A stretch of DNA of 64,000 bases from Proteromonas lacertae (lineage: Eukaryota; Sar; Bigyra; Opalinata; Proteromonadidae). The stretch covers positions 59,160-123,159 of the forward strand of contig NGBS01001176.1 of NCBI GenBank assembly GCA_002245135.1. Reading direction: 5' to 3'. This document shows positions 1-9,132 of this stretch, one piece after another (positions within the stretch are counted from its first letter, which is position 1; each line of letters starts with the position of its first letter). The position numbers were made by a program, and so were the translations under genes. The notes beneath the pieces are model-generated. The model was not told where the DNA came from and did not search any database. It worked only from the letters and a program-made list of their open reading frames with translations.

Positions 1-530
1 CATACCCAATTTGTATTTATTATTCCTACATTTATTGTAATAAGATCCTTCTGATTATTTCTATAATGTTTTATAAAATTATATAAGTTTCCTGTATAAC
101 CAACATCTTGCTCTATTACCCACATAAAATCATATTCTTTCTTTAATTTTTTATAAAATATAATTAATGATTCAGAATGAGAAATCCATGAAAGCAATCT
201 TGAACTTTTAAAACTACTACAATTACCTTTTAATTCTGAAATACTCGGATATGTTATTAATATTTCCTTAAAGGAAACAACTATATTTAGTATATTTGAT
301 TTGTTCAATAGAGAAGAATTAATGTTATTCATAGATAATAAAAAGAATTTATACTGATCAGGAAAATCCATACTCCAAGTAATATATCTTGATAACTGAT
401 TAGTTGTAACTTTGTTTATCCTAACCACTATACATATGGTATTGTATTTAATTCTGTACAAATGATAAAATGTAAGCAAAAATATAGTAGTATTAACTAA
501 TATGTAAATTAAATAAATAATACATTTCAT
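1..530 (-). CDS. Type II membrane glycosyltransferase-like protein, 3' end beyond window
   Basis: An open frame starts at an ATG at 530 and runs leftwards off the window edge, giving at least 176 residues. Residues about 4-24 are hydrophobic and follow a very short N-terminus, so this is probably a signal anchor. Near residues 140-150 the frame reads YDFMWVIEQDVGYTG, which resembles the acidic metal-site segment (W-x-x-E-x-D-V) of GT-A fold transferases. It is divergent from the GT31 gene at 563 with only 32 bp between the two ATGs, so they probably share a promoter region. The family is not assigned and the catalytic C-terminal part is outside the window. Membership of a glycan-synthesis cluster is inferred from the neighbours. 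Confidence 0.6.
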   Translation of the reverse strand, partial: MKCIIYLIYILVNTTIFLLTFYHLYRIKYNTICIVVRINKVTTNQLSRYITWSMDFPDQYKFFLLSMNNINSSLLNKSNILNIVVSFKEILITYPSISELKGNCSSFKSSRLLSWISHSESLIIFYKKLKKEYDFMWVIEQDVGYTGNLYNFIKHYRNNQKDLITINVGIINTNWV

Positions 531-562
531 AAAATATTATATTTGTATCATCCATAAATACT

Positions 563-1588
563 ATGTTAATATTATATTTATATATAATTTATTTCCTTAC
601 AATATGTATAATATTATTGCTAGATTATTATATGAAAATGCATAGTAATAGAGAGATATTATTTATGAAAGAATTGTTGTTATATAACAGAGATGTATAT
701 ATATATAACAATTTTTTTAAATGTAAAACAATTGAAGATATAAATTACATAAGAAATAAGTCTTTATACAGAAAAATTGGATATGGCGGACATCCTGTGA
801 AACATTTGTTTAAGTTACCATTAGATAATACAGTTCTTGCTTATCCTATTATACATAGTCTAAATGTTGATGTAATTTTGTTTATTCATTGTAGACCAGA
901 AGAATTTTATGAAAGATTCTTAAGTAGAAAGAATTTTTATAAAACAAATAACACAGTAGTTGTTTATATTACATCAAGAAGTTTAAATTCAAGCGTTAAT
1001 CATAAAATAAAACGTGAATCTTTCCTATATGGTGATATATTACAATTTAATGAATATTCTTCATATTTTAATTTAAGCCTTCAAACACTTCACATGTTGC
1101 AATGGTCTTTACGTGTTAAATATAAATATCTAATAAAATCTGACGTGGATGTTTATATTAATCTAAAGTTGATATTATCCTATTTGAAGAATATTAACTT
1201 AAGTATTAAATATTATGCAATTGGTAGAGTATCTAAAACATATGTAATTAGAAACAAAAAATATAGTCATTATATACCTATTGATATTGTAAAAGAAAAT
1301 ATGTACCCATCTTATTTACAAGGAGTAGGATATATTATACCTTACAATACAGTGAAATTAATGAATGATTCATTTGAATATGTAAACCCAAAAATATGGA
1401 TTGAAGATGTATTTTTGGGATATATTTATAAGTTCCTAAATGCATCATTAATTGATATTTCACAGTATATTGTTAGAGATGTTAAACTCAACATTTCAGC
1501 TGCAATAAGTAATATAATACAAAATATGTTTGTACATGGATTCTATCCAATTGAAATACATTTATTAAGTAAAAATAATAATTTATGA
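563..1588 (+). CDS. GT31-family beta-1,3-galactosyltransferase-like enzyme
   Basis: This 341-residue protein has an N-terminal membrane anchor (residues 2-20) and a GT31-type lumenal domain. Visible family landmarks are the YGDIL segment (156-160) followed by NLSLQT, the DVD metal site (194-196, DxD class), the YPSYLQGVGYIIP acceptor-loop motif (248-260) and the EDV motif (281-283). GT31 enzymes transfer galactose, GlcNAc or GalNAc in a beta-1,3 linkage from a UDP-sugar in the Golgi lumen; the actual donor here cannot be read from the sequence. The ATG lies directly before the anchor. Its stop overlaps the start of the next gene in an ATGA, which is unusual for a eukaryote. Confidence 0.8.
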   Translation: MLILYLYIIYFLTICIILLLDYYMKMHSNREILFMKELLLYNRDVYIYNNFFKCKTIEDINYIRNKSLYRKIGYGGHPVKHLFKLPLDNTVLAYPIIHSLNVDVILFIHCRPEEFYERFLSRKNFYKTNNTVVVYITSRSLNSSVNHKIKRESFLYGDILQFNEYSSYFNLSLQTLHMLQWSLRVKYKYLIKSDVDVYINLKLILSYLKNINLSIKYYAIGRVSKTYVIRNKKYSHYIPIDIVKENMYPSYLQGVGYIIPYNTVKLMNDSFEYVNPKIWIEDVFLGYIYKFLNASLIDISQYIVRDVKLNISAAISNIIQNMFVHGFYPIEIHLLSKNNNL

Positions 1589-2391
1589 AAAATTGGTTTG
1601 TATTTACAGTAAAAATAATTATAATTATTGAGTTATTTAATTATTATATTTATATATCTAAATATGATAATTTCTATAACTGCATATCATTAGTTATACC
1701 TTCAACTTACTTAACGTGGATTAAATGTAAAAAACAAATTGAAAATATGATATGTAGAAGTATAGAATATCCTAATGAAATAATAATTGTTATATCTGAT
1801 AGTCAGTACGATAGAAATGTATTATTTTATACATACTGTAAATATAATGTATCTCTTTATTATCGAAAAAATCATAGAAATTCAGCATCAAATAAGAACT
1901 TTGGATCGAGATTTACAAAATGCTCATACATAAGCTATTTTGATGCAGATGATATAATGACAAAAAATAGAATTAAAATATTAAGATATATTATAGATAT
2001 GCATAATAGTTATGATATAATTATGCACATGTATATAAGGAATTACACATTGCTAAAAGAAAACAATGAACTGCCAACTGAATTAAGTAAATATTTCTAT
2101 TTAAATTCTTCATATATTACACAATTGTATAGAAGTAAAATAAAAGCACATAAAGTACAATTATGGGGTTGTTGTCATTTTCTTCCTATTCACTACCATA
2201 TTAGTAACGGATGGATCACTATAAAAAGAAGTCTTTTTGATAAAGAAAAATTTAATGAAGATATATCAATTCAAAGAGCAGAAGATAGTGAATATAATGG
2301 AAGAGTTATATCAAAAGGATACAAAACTCTTATACTTGCTATGGTATTAGGATATTATTCAAAACAAAATGAATGTGATATTTTAATATAA
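1585..2391 (+). CDS. GT2-family glycosyltransferase
   Basis: This 268-residue protein begins with a hydrophobic stretch (residues 5-22) and then a GT2/GT-A fold: the beta-strand CISLVIPS near 33-40, a second strand EIIIVISDS (65-73), the family segment ASNKNFGS (101-108) and the DADD metal-binding motif (120-123). A WGCCHFLP stretch (194-201) and a late acidic RAEDSEY (231-237) fit the acceptor and catalytic-base region. GT2 enzymes are inverting transferases using nucleotide sugars. It overlaps the upstream GT31 stop by 4 bp, and its 3' end overlaps that of the convergent gene at 2383 by 9 bp. The specific sugar is unknown. Confidence 0.75.
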   Translation: MKNWFVFTVKIIIIIELFNYYIYISKYDNFYNCISLVIPSTYLTWIKCKKQIENMICRSIEYPNEIIIVISDSQYDRNVLFYTYCKYNVSLYYRKNHRNSASNKNFGSRFTKCSYISYFDADDIMTKNRIKILRYIIDMHNSYDIIMHMYIRNYTLLKENNELPTELSKYFYLNSSYITQLYRSKIKAHKVQLWGCCHFLPIHYHISNGWITIKRSLFDKEKFNEDISIQRAEDSEYNGRVISKGYKTLILAMVLGYYSKQNECDILI

Positions 2392-3063
2392 TACTCCATG
2401 ATAGCATATGTCATTAGTTATAATATGATAAGTAATTCTCTTTTGCTTTCTATGATAATACTTATTTAACTTTTGAAATGTTAAATTCAATTTTCTGTAT
2501 ATAATTGCCATATGCATATCTTCTCTATAGATAATTCTTTTCTCTTTCAATAGTTCTATATAAATTGTAGTAATAAATGTACTAGGAGTTATAACAAATC
2601 CTCCAGCTACAAAATGAGGAAATATATTATATGGATAAATTGATTTAGGTAAAAATACAGAAGAATTTTCATATCTTCTAACTTTCATTTGTGGATAGTA
2701 AAATCCACTAATCATGTGTTTATTTAAATATATATTTATATATATTATAATTAAAGGTATGTTTGGTATAATATCATCATCATTTTTTATTATATAATCT
2801 GAGCATATATTCTTTTTAGTATAGAATCTGTAAATACTGCATGTCATTATAGTTAGATTATAGTAACTATCAACAATATCAATACCAACAATATCATTTT
2901 TGCTTTCTTTTTTGATAGTATTTAAATTTTCTTTTGTAGCAATAACAAAATTATAATTACATGATAGTTTTAAACATATCCTGCCCCATGTAGATTTTAT
3001 TCTTTTTCTGTGTGCAAAATGATTAAAAGATGATACTATATAGAATATTAGTTTAAAGAACAT
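2383..3063 (-). CDS. GT31-like glycosyltransferase, start codon uncertain
   Basis: The 226-residue frame from the ATG at 3063 carries the GT31 series: HRKRIKSTW (18-26, matching the family's R-x-x-IR-x-TW), DIVDSYYNLT (62-71), DDD (95-97), FVAGGFVITP (151-160) and EDM (181-183). The frame stays open upstream to about 3248 and there encodes a clear hydrophobic anchor (about 3150-3215), yet that extension contains no ATG. Either translation starts without AUG, a 5' exon is missed, or the original start has been lost. From 3063 the enzyme would lack most of its anchor. It is divergent to the next gene, which has the same problem. Family call is secure; whether it is functional is not. Confidence 0.65.
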   Translation of the reverse strand: MFFKLIFYIVSSFNHFAHRKRIKSTWGRICLKLSCNYNFVIATKENLNTIKKESKNDIVGIDIVDSYYNLTIMTCSIYRFYTKKNICSDYIIKNDDDIIPNIPLIIIYINIYLNKHMISGFYYPQMKVRRYENSSVFLPKSIYPYNIFPHFVAGGFVITPSTFITTIYIELLKEKRIIYREDMHMAIIYRKLNLTFQKLNKYYHRKQKRITYHIITNDICYHGVLY

Positions 3064-3338
3064 TTGATTAGTAGGTTGTATTGAAAAATTATAATAGAAT
3101 GGATTGTTTGTATAAATATCCTTCTTTATAGAATGAGAGATGTTTGTGTTTTTCTTAGAAAATATAAAAAGTATAAAACATACAAAAATAAAAATTACAC
3201 TAGATATTCTAAATATATATAAATATATATATATAAGACTGAAATATTAATGAATATGTAATTACTTTAGTTTTAATATTAATTATTATTCTGACATTAT
3301 ACTTTTTTATATTTTCATTATTAATAACGCTAATATTT

Positions 3339-4211
3339 TTGTTAATTAAAAGCAATAATATTGATAGAATATATCCTCAAAATGATTATGAGCAAATAAT
3401 ACAATTTGATCAACTACATATGAATGTACTAAACAAATTGAATTGTGTATATCCCTTAAAGGAAGTAAATCTAAAAAATCTATTAATTTTTCTTTTATCT
3501 AGAGATAGATACTATGCTGTGTATTATTCTCTAAAGTATTGGTTAAAGTTAGATAAAAAAATGCAAATTAAAATAATTATATTAGATCATTACACAACAT
3601 ATAAACCTTTACTTGAATATTACAATGTTATTGAAAAAATTCATAATATTAAAATATACAAATTAAAAGAATTAAATTGGAGAAATGCAATTGATAAAGA
3701 GGTACCTGATGTAATAAGCTGCTATTTAAAGAAGTTTAAACAATATAAATATTATGTCTTGTCAGATGTTGATATTATACTAATCAATATTCCTAACAAT
3801 ATGTTTGATTTATATAGCACAATTCTATCTAGTTGTAAGGTTAATGTAGTTGGGCCATCTTTAATGATAAATGATATATCAATGCTATTTCCAGACTATA
3901 AAAGAGTTTATAATTTTGAAACAAAATATCTTAAAAGCAATCATTATGATGTTCTATATAGAAATTATTATGTATCATTTATTGAAGCTGATATCGATAC
4001 AATATTTGGAATGAGAAAAAGTACTGCAAGATTTAAAAGACATAGTAAATTATCATTTAGATCTTTATCTCCTTACATATCACATCATATTGATTGGTAT
4101 ATCACAGCTAAATCTATTCCTACATCTTTTATATACTATGTCAATCATTCAAAATCCATAAATCACTCTGGTTCTGCATTTAAAATTTCCAATTCACTAA
4201 AACAACCTTAG
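3339..4211 (+). CDS. Putative GT-A glycosyltransferase, start codon uncertain
   Basis: The frame is open from 3243 to the TAG at 4209-4211. The segment around 3255-3345 encodes a strongly hydrophobic anchor, but there is no ATG before or inside it; the coordinate 3339 is a TTG, and the first in-frame ATG is at 3420, after the anchor. The soluble domain (about 290 residues) shows the strand LLIFLLSRDR, a KIIILDHY strand and a YYVLSDVDIIL metal site (DVD, residues 143-145). A late HHIDWYITA segment may be the acceptor side. This is typical of nucleotide-sugar transferases but I cannot name the family. It lies 9 bp upstream of the GT15 gene on the same strand. Confidence 0.55.
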   Translation: MLIKSNNIDRIYPQNDYEQIIQFDQLHMNVLNKLNCVYPLKEVNLKNLLIFLLSRDRYYAVYYSLKYWLKLDKKMQIKIIILDHYTTYKPLLEYYNVIEKIHNIKIYKLKELNWRNAIDKEVPDVISCYLKKFKQYKYYVLSDVDIILINIPNNMFDLYSTILSSCKVNVVGPSLMINDISMLFPDYKRVYNFETKYLKSNHYDVLYRNYYVSFIEADIDTIFGMRKSTARFKRHSKLSFRSLSPYISHHIDWYITAKSIPTSFIYYVNHSKSINHSGSAFKISNSLKQP

Positions 4212-4220
4212 AATTGATAA

Positions 4221-5177
4221 ATGTTAAATATATTTATTATATATTTTATTTTAATGGTGATTTGTGTTAGATACTATGATTATATTTTTAATAATTATAT
4301 CTTTACAAGGATTACATTTAACAGAAATGATAATTTATCAGAATTGTTTATTAATTCTGTTAATATATACAATCAAAGAATAGATTATATAAATCGTATG
4401 TACAAAATGAATCAGATATGTAAGGGATGGAAGAAAGCAATAATTGTACTATTAAAATATGATGAAATTAAAAAGTTTATAAATAGAAACTACTTATTTC
4501 TTATACAAAAATATCATGATGAATTAATATTCTTTGTTACTGAAAGAATATCTAAAACAACTTTATATAAAGATATAAAATATATAGTAGTGGATATATC
4601 TGAAATTTTTTTCTCATTTCCTTATAAATTTAATCAATCAGCACATAAACCAAACTATATGAAGAGAGGAAAATGGAATTACCAACATATGTGTAGATTC
4701 TTTTTTAAAAATATATTTTTTCATCCCATATTGTGTGATGTTGATATTTATATGAGGCTTGATTCAGAATCAATACTAAATACTACTCAAAATTTATTTA
4801 ATTTAATGGGGGAAGGAATTGTCTATATGCACAATAAAATAATGAATGATTGTGGTAGATTAGTAGAAGGATTAAAACAATATATTTTTTCTTTTGTAAA
4901 AGCATTGAATATAGATATAAAAGATAAAGAAAAGTATTATTTAGCATTTAATAAAACTGCCCTATTATATTACAATAATTTTGAAATATGTCAAATGAAA
5001 TTTTTTAGAAGTAAAGAAATGATTCTATTATCCAGTTTAATTGATTACAGTTATGGACAGTTTATTTATAGATGGGGAGATGCTCCTTTAAGATATATTA
5101 GTTTATCTATGTTTGCTGATAACTCTTCAATAATTGCATTACCTCATTCAGTAAAATATTGCCATCAAAATTGTTAA
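4221..5177 (+). CDS. GT15-family alpha-1,2-mannosyltransferase-like protein (KTR/MNN type)
   Basis: This 318-residue type II protein has its anchor at residues 3-18 directly after the ATG. The lumenal domain matches the fungal KTR/KRE2/MNT1 pattern: KWNYQHMCRFF (151-161), MRLDSES (178-184, in place of the family's WRVEP-type metal site), NNFEICQMKFFRS (252-264) and YRWGDAPLRYISLS (283-296). In fungi this family adds alpha-1,2-mannose to O- and N-linked glycans from GDP-mannose in the Golgi. A paralogue lies at 15623-16636. A TCACTA about 30 bp upstream resembles an initiator element, but this is weak. Family call is strong from four ordered motifs. Confidence 0.82.
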   Translation: MLNIFIIYFILMVICVRYYDYIFNNYIFTRITFNRNDNLSELFINSVNIYNQRIDYINRMYKMNQICKGWKKAIIVLLKYDEIKKFINRNYLFLIQKYHDELIFFVTERISKTTLYKDIKYIVVDISEIFFSFPYKFNQSAHKPNYMKRGKWNYQHMCRFFFKNIFFHPILCDVDIYMRLDSESILNTTQNLFNLMGEGIVYMHNKIMNDCGRLVEGLKQYIFSFVKALNIDIKDKEKYYLAFNKTALLYYNNFEICQMKFFRSKEMILLSSLIDYSYGQFIYRWGDAPLRYISLSMFADNSSIIALPHSVKYCHQNC

Positions 5178-5571
5178 CTTAAAGTAATATATATATATAT
5201 ATATATATATATGATTTATATAAAATCAACAAATTGTTAAAATTACTGTAATAGATTTTTTAATCTTTCAGTTGATGATATTTTACGTATTTGAATAGAA
5301 GCACCAGGAATAGAAACATAAGCAAAGCATAACTTATTTTTAGAATATAGTTCAATTATACTACTGACAATAAGTAACTAGAGTAACTCTTATTAACCTA
5401 TTTTTCTAATAGATAAGAAATTGACAAATATATCAATATTTTATATTATGTAATACATAGAGTAAAAGAAAAATATTTATACTGTCAACATAATTTATTG
5501 TACATGAGAATATATTATTACAATCCTTATAAAAAGAGTAAAAATTTCTATTAACAACCATATTTTAAAAT
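5178..5571. other. Intergenic gap with TA microsatellite and a gene scrap
   Basis: A (TA)n run lies at about 5188-5212. On the minus strand, 5243-5367 encodes about 41 open codons ending in a stop, including CFAYVSIPGASIQIRK, which looks like the C-terminal tail of a lost gene; I do not recognise the family. The rest is AT-rich without visible features. Confidence 0.35.
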
Positions 5572-6567
5572 CTAGAATTTGTGATAATTTTTAATATATT
5601 TGCAAAATTTGCATGGCGTAAATATGTAATGTTTCATATTTTTATACCAATCTTTTGAATAATTGTAAGGCCAATTTATATATTCACTTAATATCTTTCT
5701 ATCATTTCTAATTAAATAAACATAATTTATTAATTCGCTATAATTTTTAAAATCTTTTGCATTAATAATTGAAAAATTAGTTGGATAAAATTTCTCAACA
5801 TTTTTTGCTCCAAAATATATGGGAATTGATCCTCCTCTCATGCAATCCCATAGTTTTTCTGTTACATAATCATCATCAATCGTATCTGAATGCATTTGTC
5901 CCCATTTAACTTGATTAATAGTATTTTCTATTGCTAAACAGAATTTATAATTTTTAATAAGTAAATATTTTTGATTGGGCAAGTTATCAGGCCATTTAAG
6001 ATGATTCTTAAACGCTTGACCAAAAATATCTACTTTCATTTTTCTATTAAACATTTGGCATATTAAATTTCTATTTTTGTATGGTTGTCTATAAATAAAG
6101 ACAATATCTTTTCTTTTCATAAAATCATCAATTGATCTTAGAGATGCTTTTCCATCATTAATAATATGAACAATATTATGATAATATGGATATGAGAAAT
6201 GATGTTTTGATATGAGAAGTTTATAACTAATCAAAACATCAAATGAATTATCTCTTCCACTGCTAATATATAGCATATTTTTCCATCTACTTAATGCTTC
6301 TACATTTATTTTTATATTTAAAATGTGATTATTTTTTCTTTGAGATAATGATTTTATGTAGCGATTATACATAACAGCATTATAGTTATACATATTGTTA
6401 TTATTTATAATACATTTTACATTTCCACATTTATATTTAGTATTATTTAGTCCAAACCATTCATCCATATATCTACTATTTATGTATATATTATATAATT
6501 TGTTTTTCTTCCAAACTGCAATACAACCAACTATTAAAACAATAAATATATTTTGCGCTATTGTCAT
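5572..6567 (-). CDS. GT10-family alpha-1,3/1,4-fucosyltransferase-like protein
   Basis: This 331-residue type II protein has an anchor at residues 5-19 after an ATG at 6567. The GT10 signature is nearly complete: YKFCLAIEN (207-215, the family's YKFxLxFEN) and DYVTEKLWDCMRGGSIP (233-249) followed by IYFG and a YPTNFSIIN segment (261-269). These residues form the GDP-fucose site in known alpha-1,3-fucosyltransferases. The gene is on the opposite strand to the GT31/GT2 run. A late CKFCKY cysteine pair may form a disulphide. Product identity is secure at family level; acceptor and linkage are unknown. Confidence 0.85.
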   Translation of the reverse strand: MTIAQNIFIVLIVGCIAVWKKNKLYNIYINSRYMDEWFGLNNTKYKCGNVKCIINNNNMYNYNAVMYNRYIKSLSQRKNNHILNIKINVEALSRWKNMLYISSGRDNSFDVLISYKLLISKHHFSYPYYHNIVHIINDGKASLRSIDDFMKRKDIVFIYRQPYKNRNLICQMFNRKMKVDIFGQAFKNHLKWPDNLPNQKYLLIKNYKFCLAIENTINQVKWGQMHSDTIDDDYVTEKLWDCMRGGSIPIYFGAKNVEKFYPTNFSIINAKDFKNYSELINYVYLIRNDRKILSEYINWPYNYSKDWYKNMKHYIFTPCKFCKYIKNYHKF

Positions 6568-6996
6568 TTACCAATTAAAAATATACAATATATATTGTAT
6601 TAATAAGCCAATTTTAAAACTACATTTTTATTTTTTTCTTAATAAGATCAAGATGGTGAATAGTTCTTCTTCGGTATATCTATTTATCTTCTGTAATTTC
6701 TGGGAATTTCAAGCAACAGAACATTCATAAGCGATCGGTGATCACTACAAGAGGAGTCACAGCAACCAGAAATTACAGAATGTGCTGTTGACAATAACTA
6801 CCTCCGGAACTTTAGGAATAGCCAATCTTGAATAAAATGGAAATGAAATAGGAAATGAAAATATGAAATTATTATCTTCACATTTGCATTTATTGAAAGA
6901 TTATGATATTTAAATGAATGCTTCAAGTATAATGATAATGTTAATGTGATATAGAAATGGGATTATCATCAATTGGATTACACTTAATATTAGTTG
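6568..6996. other. Intergenic gap with a GC-richer patch and an inverted repeat
   Basis: Within the AT-rich gap, 6650-6840 is clearly richer in G and C. It holds an inverted repeat: TTCTGTAATTTCTGG at about 6689-6703 and CCAGAAATTACAGAA at about 6767-6781, about 65 bp apart. No convincing frame covers it. It could be a small non-autonomous element or a structured RNA; I cannot decide which. Confidence 0.4.
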
Positions 6997-7989
6997 ATGA
7001 TAATTGCAATTATATTAATTTGTATAATATTGTATGTATATATTCAATATTTAAATATTGATATTGGTAATTTGTTTTTAAATTATTTATTATATAGAGT
7101 ATTAGATAAATCATTCACAAAAATCATTAAAAATGAGGCAAAATACTATACCACCTTTAACGATACAGATTTAAACCTTCCACACATTATTGATTTTTCT
7201 GTAGTAAAAAATATAAAATGTTTTTACAAACCAAAAATAATCATTGCTGTTTTATCATCTCCTCATAATTTTAAGAAGAGATTTTCATTTAGATATATCA
7301 GCAAAAATTATTGTAATGCTAAAACAAAATGCAAATTCATTTTCTTTATGGGATCGTCATATTATGAAGATAAAGTATTAATAAATAAAGAAACTTCTAC
7401 TTTTAATGATTTAGTACAGTTTTCATTTCAAAATAGTTATTTAAATTTGACAATTTTGTCTATCATGGCTATAAAGTATTGCTATAGAATCTTTAAATAT
7501 CTACATTATTACATTAAGACAGATGACGATGTTTTAATCAATTATTCTTTGTTATTCAATATTTTAACCAGAATAAATATAAGTAATAACCATGTATTTG
7601 GACATTATAATGGTAAATTTACTGTAAACAGAAATAAAAACAGTAAAAGCTACATACCTTATTTTCAATATCCATATAAAGTAAGTCCAGCATATGTATA
7701 TGGTGGATTAATAATTGTAACACAATCATCATTACATAAAATATATAAAGAAATAAGCAAAAATCATTCATATGTTTGGAAAGAAGATGTAAATTTCGGA
7801 ATTATATGCAAATGGTGTAATGTGACTGTCTTGCAATATCCTTGTTGTGTAGATGCAAAAAATAAAAGAAAAGAATGTGTAATTGATAATAATACTATTG
7901 CAAATGAAATATATAATAAAATAGATTCTTTCTATTGTATAAAACAATTTATAGTAAAATTTCATCAATTATTAGTAAATTCAGTCTAA
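6997..7989 (+). CDS. GT31-family beta-1,3-glycosyltransferase-like protein
   Basis: I choose the ATG at 6997; the codon one position upstream is TTG. The 330-residue protein has a hydrophobic anchor (residues 2-19) and GT31 motifs: KIIIAVLSSP with KRFSFR (about 79-99), a VQFSFQNSYLNLTIL segment (140-154), KTDDDVLIN (174-182), YPYKVSPAYVYGGLIIVT (225-242) and WKEDVNFGI (261-269). This is the most canonical GT31 copy here, with a full DDD metal site. Two cysteines near residues 106 and 112, and a late CKWC and CC group, could form disulphides in the Golgi lumen. Confidence 0.8.
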   Translation: MIIAIILICIILYVYIQYLNIDIGNLFLNYLLYRVLDKSFTKIIKNEAKYYTTFNDTDLNLPHIIDFSVVKNIKCFYKPKIIIAVLSSPHNFKKRFSFRYISKNYCNAKTKCKFIFFMGSSYYEDKVLINKETSTFNDLVQFSFQNSYLNLTILSIMAIKYCYRIFKYLHYYIKTDDDVLINYSLLFNILTRINISNNHVFGHYNGKFTVNRNKNSKSYIPYFQYPYKVSPAYVYGGLIIVTQSSLHKIYKEISKNHSYVWKEDVNFGIICKWCNVTVLQYPCCVDAKNKRKECVIDNNTIANEIYNKIDSFYCIKQFIVKFHQLLVNSV

Positions 7990-8196
7990 ATTACTTCTTG
8001 TTGTTTAAAATATATAGTGATTATATAAAATATAGTGATTTAATTGATTATATATACTCTATTACAAATAATAATAATAAACTGAGCGTGTATATAAAAC
8101 TATAAAAATTGGTAATAGTGAATAGAAAATCATGGTTATAAATATAATAAAAAATATAGCAACATTACTCCTCTCTATTATTTTTATAAATTGTTA

Positions 8197-8937
8197 ATGA
8201 TTCTGATAATCATTTTCATATTTCATTTATTTTTACTTATTAACATATGTATCTTTGTTTTATTTGTAAATGATAATCAAATGTGCATGTGGTATAATAT
8301 AAATACAACCACTAATTTTGATACTAATAAATCAAATTTAATAAAAGGATATTTTCAAGTATTACACATATTGAAAGTAAAATATTTTCTCGGATTTGGC
8401 TCTGAATTGGGTAGTTTTCGAAACAAAGGAATAATAAAGAATGATCATGATGTTGATATTCTTATACCAATATGGATGAATTATCACATATTTAAATGTA
8501 ATCATTATTTGCACTACTATCCTCAGAAATGTAATATATATACTAATCCTAATTATAAAATATGTAATAAAACAAGAATAGAATATTTATTTATGTTCAA
8601 GGAGTACATAGAAAATATAAGTAAATCAAAAAGCGATTATTCATGTAAGTATTGGGGAAAATATGGTTATACTAGTTGTTGGATGTTTAAATCAGAATAT
8701 TTATTTTTAGATATTTGGGTGTTAATAGGGAATGAATATGTTTACAATGATATTGATATTTGTAGATGTTCATTTTCTGATAATATTGTCTATTGTAATA
8801 AAAATGCATTGAAATCAATTATTAGATTATATGGAAAAAATTATATGATTCCAAACAAAAAAGGGAGTGGAGATGTATTATGCAAAATAATAATCAACCC
8901 AAATAGAAATAATTCAATTTTACTTACAACTAGTTGA
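8197..8937 (+). CDS. LicD/fukutin-like nucleotidyl- or phospho-sugar transferase
   Basis: From the ATG at 8197 (TTG two codons upstream is not needed) the protein has 246 residues with an anchor at 2-24. The LicD family core reads FGFGSELGSFRNKGII (about 66-81) followed by KNDHDVDILIP (82-92), equal to the family's GTLLGxxR...DxDxDI. LicD proteins move phosphocholine to bacterial glycans; fukutin and FKRP move ribitol phosphate to dystroglycan. A lumenal enzyme decorating a glycan with a phospho-group is therefore likely but the group is not known. It is cysteine-rich, fitting a lumenal setting. It ends the first run of glycan genes. Confidence 0.75.
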   Translation: MILIIIFIFHLFLLINICIFVLFVNDNQMCMWYNINTTTNFDTNKSNLIKGYFQVLHILKVKYFLGFGSELGSFRNKGIIKNDHDVDILIPIWMNYHIFKCNHYLHYYPQKCNIYTNPNYKICNKTRIEYLFMFKEYIENISKSKSDYSCKYWGKYGYTSCWMFKSEYLFLDIWVLIGNEYVYNDIDICRCSFSDNIVYCNKNALKSIIRLYGKNYMIPNKKGSGDVLCKIIINPNRNNSILLTTS

Positions 8938-9132
8938 GTTGTCTAAAAAACTTAAGTATTTATATACATCGATGGATGGAAATAAGAACAATCAAATAAT
9001 AACAGTAGTTACAATAAACAATTGGATAAAAGCCATATAATTCGCTTTATAATATTGTAATTACTAACTTCTTTCTGTGGAAATAAAAAGAGTAAAAAAG
9101 TCTTATCAAAACAATTTAAAAAACAAAATAAT

